The notes under the pieces were generated by a model. It saw nothing but the letters and a program-made list of their open reading frames with translations, did no database searches and had not been told where the DNA came from. Of a DNA stretch of 64,000 bases, positions 63,533 to 64,000 are shown piece by piece. The stretch comes from Brevundimonas subvibrioides (GTDB taxonomy: Bacteria; Pseudomonadota; Alphaproteobacteria; Caulobacterales; Caulobacteraceae). Where the stretch lies: positions 558,001 through 622,000 of the forward strand of contig NZ_CP114542.1 of the NCBI RefSeq assembly GCF_027271155.1, in the 5' to 3' direction. A program made the position numbers and the translations under genes. Position 1 is the first letter of the stretch; the number at the start of each line of letters is the position of its first letter.

Positions 63533-64000
63533 TGCCGGTCGCGCGCGTGCTGAAGCACGTCGCTCAGCATCGTGTCCATCGACCGCGTCGGTGCCCATCC
63601 GGTGAGGCTTCGCAGCCTTGCCGAGCTGATGCTGGCCACCGGAATGTCGGCGCTTCGGAACCGGTCCGGATCCACAACGACGCGCGCCTTGCTGCCTGCC
63701 AGTTCGATCATCCGGTCCAGTAACACGCCGACGCTTCGCGATTCGCCCGAGCAGACATTCAGGGTGGTCCGGTTGCCGAAGTGCGCCAGCTCGCTCAGCA
63801 CGGCGACATAGGCATCGACGACGTCGTCGACGTGGAGAAAATCCCGGCGAGCCTCCAGGTTTCCCACGCGAATTTCATCCTGGCCCGACATGATCTGTTC
63901 GGCGAAGGATGGCAGTGCGAACTTGACCTCCTGGCCCGCACCGCTGTGGTTGGAGGGTCGGCATACGATCAGCTGCGACGTGGCTGGAAGAACGTCGTTG
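63520..64000 (-). CDS. GDP-deoxyhexose epimerase/reductase (SDR), 5' end cut off
   Basis: The visible 160 codons are the C-terminal half of an extended SDR enzyme close to GDP-6-deoxy-D-lyxo-4-hexulose reductase (Rmd) or GDP-mannose 4,6-dehydratase. Marks are ICVCRPSNHSG-like VCRPSNHSGAGQEVKFALPSF, RVGNLEARRDFLHVDDVVDAYV and TLNVCSGESRSV. The frame is open through the window edge. A GDP-rhamnose or GDP-deoxytalose route would supply the sugar that the GTs and methyltransferases use. The N-terminal NAD motif lies outside. Confidence 0.88.
   Translation of the reverse strand, partial: NDVLPATSQLIVCRPSNHSGAGQEVKFALPSFAEQIMSGQDEIRVGNLEARRDFLHVDDVVDAYVAVLSELAHFGNRTTLNVCSGESRSVGVLLDRMIELAGSKARVVVDPDRFRSADIPVASISSARLRSLTGWAPTRSMDTMLSDVLQHARDRHHAG

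Overview
The window looks like chromosomal DNA of a high-GC alphaproteobacterium of the Caulobacterales, most like Brevundimonas. This is inferred from the Flp/Tad pilus genes, the argB-HAD nucleotidase-dapD order, a large TonB-dependent receptor, several secreted peptidases, overlapping ATGA/GTGA gene junctions and a strong G/C third-position bias. No species can be named from the sequence alone. There is no rRNA, CRISPR array, insertion sequence or phage gene.

Layout. 1-2,040: end of a tight-adherence pilus locus (Flp pilin, a CpaC-like N-terminal-domain protein, two TadE-like minor pilins). 2,040-13,040: housekeeping (pabB, a tyrosine phosphatase, a winged-helix regulator with a membrane protein and its own probable operator, a methyltransferase, AMP nucleosidase, a lipoprotein esterase, ccmB-ccmA, aconitase). 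13,095-15,363: a peroxide-defence module (OxyR-like regulator, divergent ahpC, then ahpD) with a near-consensus OxyR site. 15,354-26,020: murI, an M3 peptidase, a hybrid histidine kinase, rmuC, a small XRE-regulated membrane-protein operon, a TraB/GumN protein and tRNA-Gly(CCC). 26,160-34,400: TonB-dependent receptor, exported amidohydrolase, M1 peptidase, efflux transporter and tRNA-Leu(CAA). 34,500-42,600: an ATP-grasp/flavin monooxygenase pair, two tyrosine-catabolism-type enzymes (FAH family and 4-hydroxyphenylpyruvate dioxygenase), a periplasmic asparaginase-type hydrolase and small membrane proteins. 42,700-47,000: a polysaccharide-export lipoprotein, then dapD-HAD-argB.

47,250-64,000 is a surface-glycan island and the most distinctive part of the window. 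It encodes eight methyltransferases (three of the FkbM family, one C-methyltransferase of the deoxysugar type, four class I enzymes), two very large tandem-domain glycosyltransferases, one GT4 glycosyltransferase, a DUF4214-like protein and the end of a GDP-deoxyhexose epimerase/reductase. Three methyltransferases end in a similar putative beta-sandwich module, and two proteins carry a DUF4214-like module. The likely product is a heavily methylated deoxyhexose polysaccharide (O-antigen, capsule or exopolysaccharide). Two genes here show one-base reading-frame breaks at homopolymer runs, which may be phase-variable switches or assembly errors.

Other points of note: a three-copy repeat whose hairpin stem covaries, an OxyR lacking the second redox cysteine, several palindromic operators beside small regulators or transporters, and short membrane-protein genes under 60 codons.
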